From a virus, in the IMG/VR virus record IMGVR_UViG_3300045993_000757, positions 1-64,000 of that record: a stretch of DNA of 64,000 nucleotides; one strand, given 5' to 3'. Both the position numbers and the translations under genes were made by a program. Below, piece by piece: positions 32,586 to 41,799 of this stretch. The notes beneath the pieces are model-generated. The model was not told where the DNA came from, ran no database searches, and saw only the letters and a program-made list of their open reading frames with translations. Every line of letters begins with the position of its first letter. Positions within the stretch are counted from its first letter, which is position 1.

Positions 32586-35500
32586 ATGAAGACGATCACC
32601 ATCATAATCCTGTCCCTGATTGGGATAGTCGGGAACGCAGCGCAGCGATTCACCCCCCTCGTCACCGCCGACAATGTCGGATCCCTGACGATCACAGTCC
32701 CCGTCACGGGACAATCCGTCGTCGTGCTGGGGCAGACCAATCCATTCGACGCGCCCCTGAGGATCGCCAAGAACTACCCAGCGGGCGTCTTCGTAGTCGA
32801 TGGCGTCACGAACCTGACCGCGATCGGAGACAGCGTGTGGCACCTCGTGCCGTTCAGCCTGATCAGCAACCCGAACCTTCTGGCCATCTACAGCCTGACC
32901 GGAGGGACCGCCTCGAACTTCTTCCGGGGTGACGGGGCGTTCCAGCAGGTCGGGACCAATGACATCCCCGGCCTCGCTCGGGACCTGGGCAACATCACGG
33001 CCTCCATCGGATCCTTCCAGCCCGTCTCAGGAGTCCTTTCCAACGCCGCGGCAGGAGGCTCACCCACGAACTTCTTCGCCGGGGACGGGGTCTACAAGCC
33101 GATCTCGACCAACTACATCGCGGGGCTCGTCTTGGACATGGGCAACCTCGCGCAGGCGATCCTGGCCCGCCAGCCGGCCTCGGTGGCGCTGTCGAACCTG
33201 ACGGCCAACCCCAGCCTCTACCAGAGCACCAACGTATTCCTGACGGGGATCAGTGCGGGTGGGGCCTCCACCAACTTCCTCGCCGGGGATGGGGCCTACA
33301 AGGCGCTCTCGACGAACTACGTCCAGGGCTTGGTGGGAGACGTGGCGAATCTCAACTCCGCGCTGTCCACACGTCAGGCTGGCTCCGTGGCTCTCTCGAA
33401 TCTCACGGCGAATCCAAACCTGTACCAGGCCAGCAACTCAGCACTGACCACAGTGGTAGCTGGCGGCACTTCCTCGAATTTCTTCCGCGGCGACAAGGTC
33501 TACGCCCAGGTCACCACCAACGACATACCCGGGCATACGGCTAACATGGCCAACCTCCAGACGTCGATCAGTGGTCGTCAGGCCGGGTCCACTGTCCTGA
33601 CCAACGTGGCCGCCCTCACCAGCGGAACCTCGTCCAACTTCCTGCGGGGCGATGGCGCATTCGCTCAGGTCACCACCAATAACCTTCCGGGCCACAACGC
33701 GGACATGGCCAACCTTCAGGTCGCCATCAATGCCCGGCAGGCCGGATCCACCGTCCTGACCAACGTCGCGGCTCTGACCAGTGGCACATCCTCGAACTTC
33801 CTGGCCGGGGATGGGACCTTCAAACAGGTCGTCACCAATGCGATCCCTGGCCTCGCCGGAGACCTTTCCAACATCAACGTGGTGGTCTCTCTCAAGCAGA
33901 TCGGCTCCGCAGCCCTGTCCAATCTCACGGCCAATCCGAATCTGTACCAGTCGAGCAACTCCACCCTGACGACTGTCGTCGCTGGGGGAACGAGCTCGAA
34001 CTTCTTCCGTGGAGACAAGACCTACGCGCAGGTCACGACCAACGACATCCCGGGGCACAACGCTGACATGGCAAGCCTCAACTCCTCGCTCGCCCTGACG
34101 CAGCTTGGATCCGCGGCGCTCTCGAACCTCACGGCGAACCCCAACCTATACCAGGCGAGCAACTCCGCACTGACCGACCTATCGATTGGCAACGGTTCCT
34201 CGCTAACGAACATCGGCAACGCCGGCACGAACTACGTGCTGAAGACAGGCGGCACGATGACGGGAACGCTGATTGCCACGGCGGTCAAGACAGCGGACCT
34301 CTTAGGGGGAACTTCGGTGAGCGGTGGAACGAACGTCCTGGAAGTAATGAATGGCACCGCTACGAACCACAACTCGATTGCGATTGGAGTGAATTCTAGC
34401 ACGGGTGCGTACACGAATACGATGGCTATAATGGGAGCACAGCCAAACGGGAATAACAGTTTCTGGGTTGGTGGCACAACAACCTACACCACCCTTTTAT
34501 CGGGGCCTGTCTATATGGCTGGAAGTTCCACTTTGATTTCTGCCGGTGCGATAAAGTTGGACGGTGGAACTCCTGGCAGCGGCGCGAGTCGATCATTTGC
34601 ATGGCGTGGACGGGCTACCAATAACGACGCCGCAGCCTTCGGCCAACTTGCCAGCACCGAGACATGGACCAACGCCGTCGCCCTTGGGAGTGAGAGCACG
34701 AACACGGCGAACAACCAGATCATGCTGGGATCGACCTATGACACGGTAGTCGCTCCGAATCTTCTTTCGGTGGGCACGATCTCAGGAAGCGGCGCGGGCC
34801 TCACGAACGTGGCGATGCGAGGGCTAGGGCAGCCCGAGGCAAGCGGGGTATCGTTCACTTCGGGAACTCGAGTTTCAGGAGCAGCACAATCGATTGGCAC
34901 GAATGCCTGGTCGGTATGGTCCAGGATAAAAGTTCCCATTTCAATTTGGTCAGGAACGCCAGAAAAGATTATTTGGAAGGCCAGCCAAGATGGCGTGGTA
35001 TTCGGAACCAACAGCCTGATGGTAGAGTTCCGAGCCGGCGATCTGCGTATTTACAAGCACAGTTCATCCGCTGGAGGAAATTACAGATTGGCCACGTGGA
35101 CTGGTCTCCGAACTCAATACGACAACCAGATCATAGACCTTGTAATAGTTAAGGGTTCCTATACGAATCCTCCATCGCTGTACGTAAATGGAACTAACAT
35201 AGCTTTCTCAACAGAGTCATCGACTGGTACGGCATCCGTTACTAACTGGGCAGAGCATGTGGCATGGGAGGGTTTCTCGGTGGGAGGAGGAGACCCCGCG
35301 TTGAGCGGTGGAACATATAACGGCACAATCTACAGAACGGCAGTATTCAACAGAGCACTATCCCAAGACGACGTTACTTCTTTGGTCAACAATGGAATAG
35401 CACCCGAGGATCAGTGGGGAAATTCTGACGCACCGATAATATCCCCAAATCCATCCAGGCTGAATGGCGGGTTCGAGACAAATAGTCTTAATTCCAGTGG

Positions 35501-37013
35501 AACCTGGGCTGCGGGTGGATCCACGGGAGGAGAATCAATATCTATAGATACGAGCGGGACCAACTCATACAGCGGATCAAACGCTGCCCAGTTCGTTTTC
35601 ACCTCATCCCAAGGCTCTTGGATCGCAGCGGATAATGCGTCCACAAATATATCCTTGGTTGGAAAAAGAAATCGAGCGTCCTATTGGATTAAACAATCTC
35701 AATCGTCCACAAATACGGCAGCCATATTCAAGCTGACCACCGCCGGGACAGCAACGCAGAGAGCGGTGTCAGGCGTCGTTACGACTAATTGGACACAGGT
35801 CTCAGCGGAGTATGTATCTGTCACAGCTGCCGTGTCCGAGGCTGTCTTCATAAGTTCTATGTCCGGTTCCCAAAATGGCACTTTCTTTGTGGATGATGTC
35901 GAGATTGTCCGCATCGGAGCCATCCTCGATCTAGACTTCACGGGCGGATACGGAACCACAGTTCCGGACCGATCGAGCAACCTGCTCATCGCGACAAATT
36001 ACGGCGGGGTGAGCTACACGCTGCCAACGAGAGCTGTGTACCTCCCAACGGTAGTATCGGCTTCCGGAAGCATTACAGTATCTTCCAATGTGGCTGCGGC
36101 GACGGCAACCCTCGGATCGCTTACCCTCACGAACGCTGCGACAGGGAGCGGAACTTTCCCACAAATCTGGTACTACACAAACTCCCAGACCGCCACGTGG
36201 ACGAATCCGCCCGGCGCTCGACTCATCGAGGTTTTCGCTTGGGGTTCGGGTGGTGGAGGAGGTTCTGGACGGCGCGGACTCACGAACACGATTCGCACGG
36301 GTGGCGCGGGTGGCGCGAGCGGAAATTACTCCTACGCTTTCTTCCTTCCTGCGGACCTAACGTCAACGGTCGGGGTTACCAACGGAGCGCACGGCGTGGG
36401 GGGTGCCGCTCAATCGACGGCGAGTTCAAACGGAAGTGCTGGTACTGCTGGCGGAATCACTTCATTCGGGAATTACTGCGCGGCATCGGGTGGTGGTGGT
36501 GGTGCGGCGGGAAACACCACAACAACGGCTGGTGGAGCTGCTAGTACGGTGTTCCTACTAACCATCGGAGGTACTGGCGGCGACGCATCGGCAACGGGAG
36601 GAAACGGAAGCGCTGCCTCGTACCAAGGGCTTGTCCATCATTTGTTCGCTCAGGGCGGTGGAGGAGGTGGCGGAAACAGTGTCGCGAATGTGATCGGTAA
36701 CGGAGGAAACGGCGGAACCGGTGCGCGAATCAACATCCCGTCCGCGTTGAATGGTGTCGGCGGAACATCGGCGGGTCAGGCCGGTACTGCTGGCGCGAGT
36801 TCTGGCAACAATTCCACATTTGCTGGTGGCAGCGGAGGCGGTGGAGCTGGTGGCGGGAATTCTGCGGCGGGTGGAGACGGTGGAAACGGAGGCTCTCACG
36901 GAGCGGGTGGTGGAGGAGGAGGAGCAGGTACGGATGCAACTGGTGTGACCGGAGGTGCATCAGGCAAGGGAGGAGACGGAGCAGACGGACTGTTAATCAT
37001 CATCGCAAGGTAA
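32586..37013 (+). CDS. Giant repeat-rich adhesin-like protein with Sec signal peptide (1,475 aa)
   Basis: It starts MKTITIIILSLIGIVGNAAQ, a second Sec-type signal. Residues about 90-560 contain seven repeats of NF(F/L)xGDxxYxxV(T/S)TNxIPGx with linkers QAGSxxLSNLTANPNLYQ. Then come YadA-like islands (NNQIMLGSTYDTVV), a LamG-like concanavalin fold (about 760-930, VWSRIKVPISIW, then LYVNGTNIAFST), a CBM-like domain (about 950-1100, ending FFVDDVEIVRIG) and a glycine-rich terminal domain (about 1185-1475, ending DGLLIIIAR). Lectin-like and glycine-rich ends are typical receptor-binding modules. It is the likely host-glycan-binding fibre. Confidence 0.75.
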   Translation: MKTITIIILSLIGIVGNAAQRFTPLVTADNVGSLTITVPVTGQSVVVLGQTNPFDAPLRIAKNYPAGVFVVDGVTNLTAIGDSVWHLVPFSLISNPNLLAIYSLTGGTASNFFRGDGAFQQVGTNDIPGLARDLGNITASIGSFQPVSGVLSNAAAGGSPTNFFAGDGVYKPISTNYIAGLVLDMGNLAQAILARQPASVALSNLTANPSLYQSTNVFLTGISAGGASTNFLAGDGAYKALSTNYVQGLVGDVANLNSALSTRQAGSVALSNLTANPNLYQASNSALTTVVAGGTSSNFFRGDKVYAQVTTNDIPGHTANMANLQTSISGRQAGSTVLTNVAALTSGTSSNFLRGDGAFAQVTTNNLPGHNADMANLQVAINARQAGSTVLTNVAALTSGTSSNFLAGDGTFKQVVTNAIPGLAGDLSNINVVVSLKQIGSAALSNLTANPNLYQSSNSTLTTVVAGGTSSNFFRGDKTYAQVTTNDIPGHNADMASLNSSLALTQLGSAALSNLTANPNLYQASNSALTDLSIGNGSSLTNIGNAGTNYVLKTGGTMTGTLIATAVKTADLLGGTSVSGGTNVLEVMNGTATNHNSIAIGVNSSTGAYTNTMAIMGAQPNGNNSFWVGGTTTYTTLLSGPVYMAGSSTLISAGAIKLDGGTPGSGASRSFAWRGRATNNDAAAFGQLASTETWTNAVALGSESTNTANNQIMLGSTYDTVVAPNLLSVGTISGSGAGLTNVAMRGLGQPEASGVSFTSGTRVSGAAQSIGTNAWSVWSRIKVPISIWSGTPEKIIWKASQDGVVFGTNSLMVEFRAGDLRIYKHSSSAGGNYRLATWTGLRTQYDNQIIDLVIVKGSYTNPPSLYVNGTNIAFSTESSTGTASVTNWAEHVAWEGFSVGGGDPALSGGTYNGTIYRTAVFNRALSQDDVTSLVNNGIAPEDQWGNSDAPIISPNPSRLNGGFETNSLNSSGTWAAGGSTGGESISIDTSGTNSYSGSNAAQFVFTSSQGSWIAADNASTNISLVGKRNRASYWIKQSQSSTNTAAIFKLTTAGTATQRAVSGVVTTNWTQVSAEYVSVTAAVSEAVFISSMSGSQNGTFFVDDVEIVRIGAILDLDFTGGYGTTVPDRSSNLLIATNYGGVSYTLPTRAVYLPTVVSASGSITVSSNVAAATATLGSLTLTNAATGSGTFPQIWYYTNSQTATWTNPPGARLIEVFAWGSGGGGGSGRRGLTNTIRTGGAGGASGNYSYAFFLPADLTSTVGVTNGAHGVGGAAQSTASSNGSAGTAGGITSFGNYCAASGGGGGAAGNTTTTAGGAASTVFLLTIGGTGGDASATGGNGSAASYQGLVHHLFAQGGGGGGGNSVANVIGNGGNGGTGARINIPSALNGVGGTSAGQAGTAGASSGNNSTFAGGSGGGGAGGGNSAAGGDGGNGGSHGAGGGGGGAGTDATGVTGGASGKGGDGADGLLIIIAR
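33415..34160 (+). repeat. Tandem coding repeats of about 160-480 bp in fibre gene
   Basis: Protein segments such as TTVVAGGTSSNFFRGDKxYA recur (33445 and 33960 regions) with near-identical amino acids, and the TNVAALTSGTSSNFLxGDG segment recurs at 33600 and 33760. The DNA copies differ at many third codon positions (for instance GTGGTAGCTGGCGGC against GTCGTCGCTGGGGGA). The repeats are old and conserved at protein level only. Confidence 0.8.
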
Positions 37014-37018
37014 AAATT

Positions 37019-37480
37019 ATGCCAATCCAAGCACTCTCACTATACACGGACAAGCAACTCATCGGGCTCTCGACGGACCAACTCGCCGAGTCGATCCGAC
37101 TTCAGGCTGCTCTCCAAGGGATTCAACCTCCTACGGAGGTATTTGTCATCGACCCCCATCCGGTTGGCTACTTGCTTAAGGGCGAGGCAACCAGGGCCGC
37201 GGTTAACATCCTGGGCATCACCCAGGAATACAATGGCGACCTCACGGCAGATGGCCCCGTTGCCACCGTGACCAGTCGGTTTCTGAGGCCCGCAGATCCG
37301 GATGCGTTCAACGCGATTCGTGACGCCGGCCTCGCCCGGTTCGCCGAGGCGCAGATCAGCGTTCCAGCGGGTAACAAGCTCATCGTGAAGCGTGATGCCT
37401 ACCTTGCGCTGGCGGGCGGGGATGTTGCCAAGGCTCAGGCGTTCTGGGCGCTGGGAGAGTCGAAACCTTGGCCCCCCTGA
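37019..37480 (+). CDS. Hypothetical protein after fibre gene (153 aa)
   Basis: The protein starts MPIQALSLYTDKQLIGLSTD and has a folded alpha/beta look with no membrane segment or repeats. It could be a chaperone or assembly factor for the adjacent fibre, because small genes just downstream of fibre genes often have that role, but no family is recognised. It is separated by 5 nt from the fibre stop. Confidence 0.55.
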   Translation: MPIQALSLYTDKQLIGLSTDQLAESIRLQAALQGIQPPTEVFVIDPHPVGYLLKGEATRAAVNILGITQEYNGDLTADGPVATVTSRFLRPADPDAFNAIRDAGLARFAEAQISVPAGNKLIVKRDAYLALAGGDVAKAQAFWALGESKPWPP

Positions 37481-37482
37481 CG

Positions 37483-37785
37483 ATGAAAACTCTCGCCCTC
37501 CTCTCCACGCTCCTCTCCATAGGCTGCACCTCGGTGACCAAGAGCATCGTCACGGAGATCCACTGGACGGATGGGAAGCGGACGTTCAGCTACACGTCCC
37601 CGAAGGACACCACGGTCTCGAGGGTTCATTTCGACACGGTCACGGGGGTGTTCATTTTGAGCAATCTCTCCACTCAGGTGGACCAGGGGATCGTTCAGGC
37701 GGCAGCCACGGCTCGGGCAAATGATTCTCTGGTACTCCTTGAGGCCTTGAAGCTTGCGGCAGAGGCTGCTCGAAAAGCACCATGA
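37483..37785 (+). CDS. Small lipoprotein (100 aa)
   Basis: The ATG at 37483 gives MKTLALLSTLLSIGCTSVTK: a short basic start, a hydrophobic stretch and a cysteine at residue 18, matching a bacterial lipoprotein signal (lipobox LSIGC, slightly atypical at -3). The mature part is about 82 residues, ending in a helix (LLEALKLAAEAARKAP). In phages an outer-membrane lipoprotein next to a membrane coiled-coil protein suggests a spanin pair, but here the order and size are not classical. It overlaps the next gene by 4 nt. Confidence 0.65.
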   Translation: MKTLALLSTLLSIGCTSVTKSIVTEIHWTDGKRTFSYTSPKDTTVSRVHFDTVTGVFILSNLSTQVDQGIVQAAATARANDSLVLLEALKLAAEAARKAP

Positions 37786-38327
37786 GTATTTCTACGATAT
37801 TCGCCGACATCGCTAATACACCCATCCTGCACGATCCTGTGGAAATGGGTGCATGGACTGCGATGATCGGATTGTTCGCCACCCTGGGGAAGATGGCGCT
37901 GACGAAGATCGACAGGATGATCGTCCTGGTGATCAAGACGCAGGAGAAGCAGGTCCAGGATCAGAAGGAGGCCGCGAACGGACTGGTTGTCCGGCATGCC
38001 GAGCAACTCGAGCAGCTGTCGAAGGCCCACCGGGATCAGACCGAGAGGATCGCCAAGGAGCATGCGGCCGGCATCGAGCGCATGGCCGAGGCGCACGCGA
38101 GCCAGGTGGAGGTCCTCACGGGCGTGACGATCGAGAACAAGACTGCCATGACCGCCCTCCTTGTGCAGATCGACAGGTACACCCGGGAGATGCGGGAGAT
38201 GCGGGGCGTCATGACTGACGTGCGTGACGTCATCGCACTCTGCCCCGGGGGCAGCGAGGCGATTTCCCGCCGGGATCGACGAGACGCTCGGAACCATGAA
38301 AAGTCACCTGAGAAAGAACCTCTATGA
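37782..38327 (+). CDS. Membrane-anchored coiled-coil protein, possible spanin-like or lysis factor (181 aa)
   Basis: Residues about 22-52 (GAWTAMIGLFATLGKMALTK, then RMIVLVIK) contain a membrane-spanning stretch near the N-terminus, followed by a long charged coiled coil (about 52-140, with heptads such as EQLEQLSKAHRDQTERIAKE). A membrane anchor plus extended coiled coil matches the i-spanin (Rz) plan, and the lipoprotein just upstream could be its partner (o-spanin). A tail-associated or holin-like role is also possible. Start by ATGA overlap with the lipoprotein gene. Confidence 0.5.
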   Translation: MSISTIFADIANTPILHDPVEMGAWTAMIGLFATLGKMALTKIDRMIVLVIKTQEKQVQDQKEAANGLVVRHAEQLEQLSKAHRDQTERIAKEHAAGIERMAEAHASQVEVLTGVTIENKTAMTALLVQIDRYTREMREMRGVMTDVRDVIALCPGGSEAISRRDRRDARNHEKSPEKEPL

Positions 38328-39451
38328 GCTGCGATAACCCTGGTCCCCTGAAGATCCCCGGAACCGTCGTCGTCTCGGAGTGCAATCAGGAGACGACAGC
38401 GGAATGCTCTGCGTCAGCAGAGTCCTGCCGAAATCCGCTTTACGCCTTCGATCATCCCACGGAATGCGGATGGCTTGGGATCTCCCGCATCGAACTCGTT
38501 CCTCCGAATCAGACGGTCATCAAAGGCCGTGCGGGGGTGGTCACGGTCAACGTGAAGTTTTCAGACGGCCGGGTGGCAAACGTGACCGACGAGTCCACCA
38601 TCGGATCCAGCCAGCAGACGGTGGCACGCTACGCCGGGGGAGGCCTGGTGGAAGGGGTTAGCGCGGGAACGTCAGCCTTGGTGGCAAGCTGGAAGGGGCG
38701 GACGGCCACGGGTCAGATCAAGGTGGTTGAGGCTGCCTGCGTGGACACCAGGCCCATCGACCTGGTTCTCGTCATGGATGACCTGGCTGTTCTCCTGGGG
38801 CAGCAGATCCGGTTGATCACCGGGGAAATCGTCCAGGTTCCGTTCAAGCGGATCCCATCCAGCGAGAACGATCTTCCGTGGGGGGCTTGGGCCTTCCTGG
38901 AGTCGATGGACCTGATCGACGTGTCGATCCCCAACGGAAACCGGACAGGGAATGACCGCCTCTGGGACGGCTTCCAGTGGGTGAACACCTTCACCAAGAG
39001 CGCCATGATTGGGGCCATCGCGCAGCAGCCTTCAGGATTCACGGGGTACTCGGGCGCTGATGCCGCTTCCCGAATCCTCGCCGCTACGTCCATCGTGCTC
39101 ACCGGCCGGCCCACCGCCCGAAAAGCCATTCTGCTGGTCTCCACCGGGTCTGATGGAGCGGACGCTTTCGCCTGTACCCAGACGGGTGGGATCCTGGGAG
39201 CCGCGGCAGTTGCTCGAGCAAATGGCGTGGAGCTTTTCGTCGTCACCCCGCTATCGCCTTCGGACGAAGCCTACAGCTTCTGCAATTTCCCCATGAAGTC
39301 CTACGATGTCTTAGCCCAGGCGGCGACGACGGACTGCCACTTCTTCCCCGCGGGCGGCGGTGGATCACCCAGGAGCGTGGGTGAGATGCTCCTGGATTCC
39401 TGCACGGGGCTTTGCTCGTCCGGATCGGGAGTCGGCCTTTACTTGCTCTGA
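38324..39451 (+). CDS. Surface-type protein with Ig-like and VWA-like domains (375 aa)
   Basis: The protein is cysteine-rich in its first 50 residues (ECNQETTAECSASAESCRNP). Residues about 55-130 (IELVPPNQTVIKGRAGVVTV) have a BIG2-type Ig-like layout. Residues about 145-375 resemble a von Willebrand A domain, with the strand DLVLVMDDL in the MIDAS position (the DxSxS metal motif is degenerate) and ARKAILLVSTGSDGADAF later. It may mediate protein-protein or cell-surface contacts of the virion or be a minor tail protein. It starts by ATGA overlap and ends 3 nt from the portal stop on the other strand. Confidence 0.6.
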   Translation: MSCDNPGPLKIPGTVVVSECNQETTAECSASAESCRNPLYAFDHPTECGWLGISRIELVPPNQTVIKGRAGVVTVNVKFSDGRVANVTDESTIGSSQQTVARYAGGGLVEGVSAGTSALVASWKGRTATGQIKVVEAACVDTRPIDLVLVMDDLAVLLGQQIRLITGEIVQVPFKRIPSSENDLPWGAWAFLESMDLIDVSIPNGNRTGNDRLWDGFQWVNTFTKSAMIGAIAQQPSGFTGYSGADAASRILAATSIVLTGRPTARKAILLVSTGSDGADAFACTQTGGILGAAAVARANGVELFVVTPLSPSDEAYSFCNFPMKSYDVLAQAATTDCHFFPAGGGGSPRSVGEMLLDSCTGLCSSGSGVGLYLL

Positions 39452-39454
39452 AGA

Positions 39455-41755
39455 CTAAGAATGGATGATCACCTGTCCGGGATTGGGCTCGCTGGTCTTT
39501 TGGTCCACGTAGGACTTGAGCTTGTCCAGCTCGCCGGTGGTGTCCTGTTCGATCTTCTTGGCGATCTCAGCCGTCTGCTGCTCGCTCTCGGCCACCTTCT
39601 GCTCGATGAACTGCTTCACCTGGTCGGCCAGGCCCGCGAGCTGGTGCTGAACGAACGCCTGAACGGCCGGGGCGATCTGCGACTCCGCGGTGCCAGGCAG
39701 CTTGATCCGGAACGACTTCGGGAACTGGAGGCATTCGAGCGCCTCGTTGACCATGCGGATCGTATTCTCCGGCGGGAGGGTCTGGGCGATGGGCGAAGCC
39801 ATGAAGCCCTGGAGGAACTGGAGCATCTGCCCGCCGATGGTCGTCCAAGGGATTCGGTTGGGGCCGTCTCGTTGGGCCACGTAGTGCTCCACTCGGAGCA
39901 TGGACATCGGGGCCTTGACCATGATCCCGCCGGCGTTGTCCTGGAGCATCTCGAACCCGGCGTCCTTGATTCTCTGGAAGTTCTCTGAGGTCATGAATGC
40001 GTAGGCTGGCATCGTCGAGTTCTGGGAGAAGAACGTGAACAACTGCCGTTTCCAGGCTTCGAAGGTGAAGTCGAACCAGGCCGCGATGTACTCGAACCGG
40101 TTCGACGTGGAGGTGTGGATGGCTCGGATTTCCTCGGCGCTCTGCTCGTGGCTCGCGGAGGAACCGGCCTCCTGGTCGCTCATGCCCACCACCCGCTGCA
40201 TGAGAGAGACGAGCTGGTTCAACAGGTTGATGTGCTGGGCGACATCGAGCTGGGGGAATCGATAGCTCTTGAAGATCGAGTCCACCGACGTCTGCTGGCG
40301 GAGAAGCTTCTTTCCGCTGAACCCCCAGAATACGAGTTTCCGGTAGAGCTTCTCGCCGGGGTTCTCCAGGTCGCGCTTCACCTCGATGGGATCGATGGCG
40401 TCCTTGTCGAACATCGTCACGTTGGCGAGGTTCTGCTTGGCCGACAGGATCCCCTGGGTGAGCAGGTTGGAGGCGTGATCCTGGAACGGCATGAGTTCCA
40501 CCATGAGTCCCTGCTGGATGGCCCGGTTACCGATCGGCTCGTACAGCCAGATGACGCCCGGCCGGTCGCACAGGGCCGTGACGTAGAGCGGGGTATCATC
40601 GCTAGCCAGGACGACTCGGAACCAAATGTCCGCGTCCGGCATCGACGGATCCTCGAGCTCCTTGCGCGGGTTGAACTTTTCGAAGTGCTCGGTGATCCAG
40701 ATGGGCTGGTCGTCCTCGGCCGCGGTGTACCATGCGGTTCCTTGATCGAGCCGTCGCTCCCGGTCCAGGCGGGAGAACCAGTCGTTGTTCGCCCCGGCGC
40801 TCATTCGGCATTGCCCGGTCGTCTGGAAGTAAGCCTGCCACTTGGGGTCAGCGAATCGATCGCTTCGCGCGATGCGGTTCAGGTTCCACCAACTCGGCTG
40901 GTTCCGGACGTTCCCGAAGGTGGTGATGCGCCAGTAGCCGACGTGGGTCACGCCGCAGTCGTTGTTGAACGTCCAGGCTGGCCAATCGATGTCGTAGTAG
41001 GAACGGGATGGATGCGGCAGGATGTAGCGCAGCCCCTCCTTGCCGACGCGCGGTCCCTCGTCGAGGTAGTCCATCTCGTGGAACCATTCCTCGGCGATGA
41101 GCATGAGCTGTTGCCCGTACATCGCGGCCCCCTGGACGGCCTCGCAGAATGTCTGCGAGTAGCCGAACTCCCGGTTTCCTGTCTCGATGCGTTGCGTGGT
41201 GATCTCGGTTCGAAGTCGATTTTCGTCTGACATCCAGGCCGGCTCGTACTTCATGAGCGGCACGGACAGTCGCTCGTTCAGGATGCGGCTAATTCGCATG
41301 AGCAGAGTGCTGCGAGCCAGAGTGAGATGGATCCCGTAGAAAACGGGCAGGTTCAGCAGGGTGTTCCCGGTTTCCTTGCCTGTCTTGGGGTCCTTTTCCC
41401 GTGAAATCAGGTGGGTCATGCCCCATTTGTTCGCCGCTGAGATGGCGTCCTCGTCGCCGTTGAGTTCCTGGAGGTCGCGAATGAGGCCGACGAGGGTTTG
41501 GGATGTCTGGGAGAATCCAGCGTCCCAGGCTCGATCGATAGCTCCATAGAGACGGAATTGTCCCAAGTTGAAATCGCGTCCCTGTTGGGCCCTGGCTCGC
41601 CATCGAGCGATGAGACGTTTTTCTGGGAGTCCGATTTCTTTTCCCTCGGGAGGATCGAAACGGGCGCGGAGGGATGAAGCGTCCAACTTTGAGGCGGCTA
41701 TCGCCTTTGACGAGATCACCTGGCGAGCTTGACACCTTGGACAAATAATGTCCAA
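39455..41755 (-). CDS. Probable portal protein, encoded on the opposite strand (766 aa)
   Basis: The protein is 766 aa, with a large aromatic-rich body (DIDWPAWTFNNDCGVTHVGY), a segment AIQQGLMVELMPFQDHASNL, a long helix-rich C-terminus with coiled coil and no catalytic motifs, which together fit large portal proteins of podovirus-like phages. The N-terminus holds CPRC, perhaps a zinc knuckle. The start is taken as TTG at 41755, but a GTG at 41719 (after CQARQ) is possible. It is the only large leftward gene in the structural block and is convergent with the VWA gene. Portal identity is inferred from size, composition and context. Confidence 0.6.
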   Translation of the reverse strand: MDIICPRCQARQVISSKAIAASKLDASSLRARFDPPEGKEIGLPEKRLIARWRARAQQGRDFNLGQFRLYGAIDRAWDAGFSQTSQTLVGLIRDLQELNGDEDAISAANKWGMTHLISREKDPKTGKETGNTLLNLPVFYGIHLTLARSTLLMRISRILNERLSVPLMKYEPAWMSDENRLRTEITTQRIETGNREFGYSQTFCEAVQGAAMYGQQLMLIAEEWFHEMDYLDEGPRVGKEGLRYILPHPSRSYYDIDWPAWTFNNDCGVTHVGYWRITTFGNVRNQPSWWNLNRIARSDRFADPKWQAYFQTTGQCRMSAGANNDWFSRLDRERRLDQGTAWYTAAEDDQPIWITEHFEKFNPRKELEDPSMPDADIWFRVVLASDDTPLYVTALCDRPGVIWLYEPIGNRAIQQGLMVELMPFQDHASNLLTQGILSAKQNLANVTMFDKDAIDPIEVKRDLENPGEKLYRKLVFWGFSGKKLLRQQTSVDSIFKSYRFPQLDVAQHINLLNQLVSLMQRVVGMSDQEAGSSASHEQSAEEIRAIHTSTSNRFEYIAAWFDFTFEAWKRQLFTFFSQNSTMPAYAFMTSENFQRIKDAGFEMLQDNAGGIMVKAPMSMLRVEHYVAQRDGPNRIPWTTIGGQMLQFLQGFMASPIAQTLPPENTIRMVNEALECLQFPKSFRIKLPGTAESQIAPAVQAFVQHQLAGLADQVKQFIEQKVAESEQQTAEIAKKIEQDTTGELDKLKSYVDQKTSEPNPGQVIIHS

Positions 41756-41799
41756 CCCCCGCTCTTGCGGTTTCGGGCCTGGGAGAGTTCAATCCCCGC

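Noticed and set aside
40115-41230. 371-aa rightward frame opposite the portal
   Set aside because: Composition is that of an antisense shadow and the portal frame has coherent structure.
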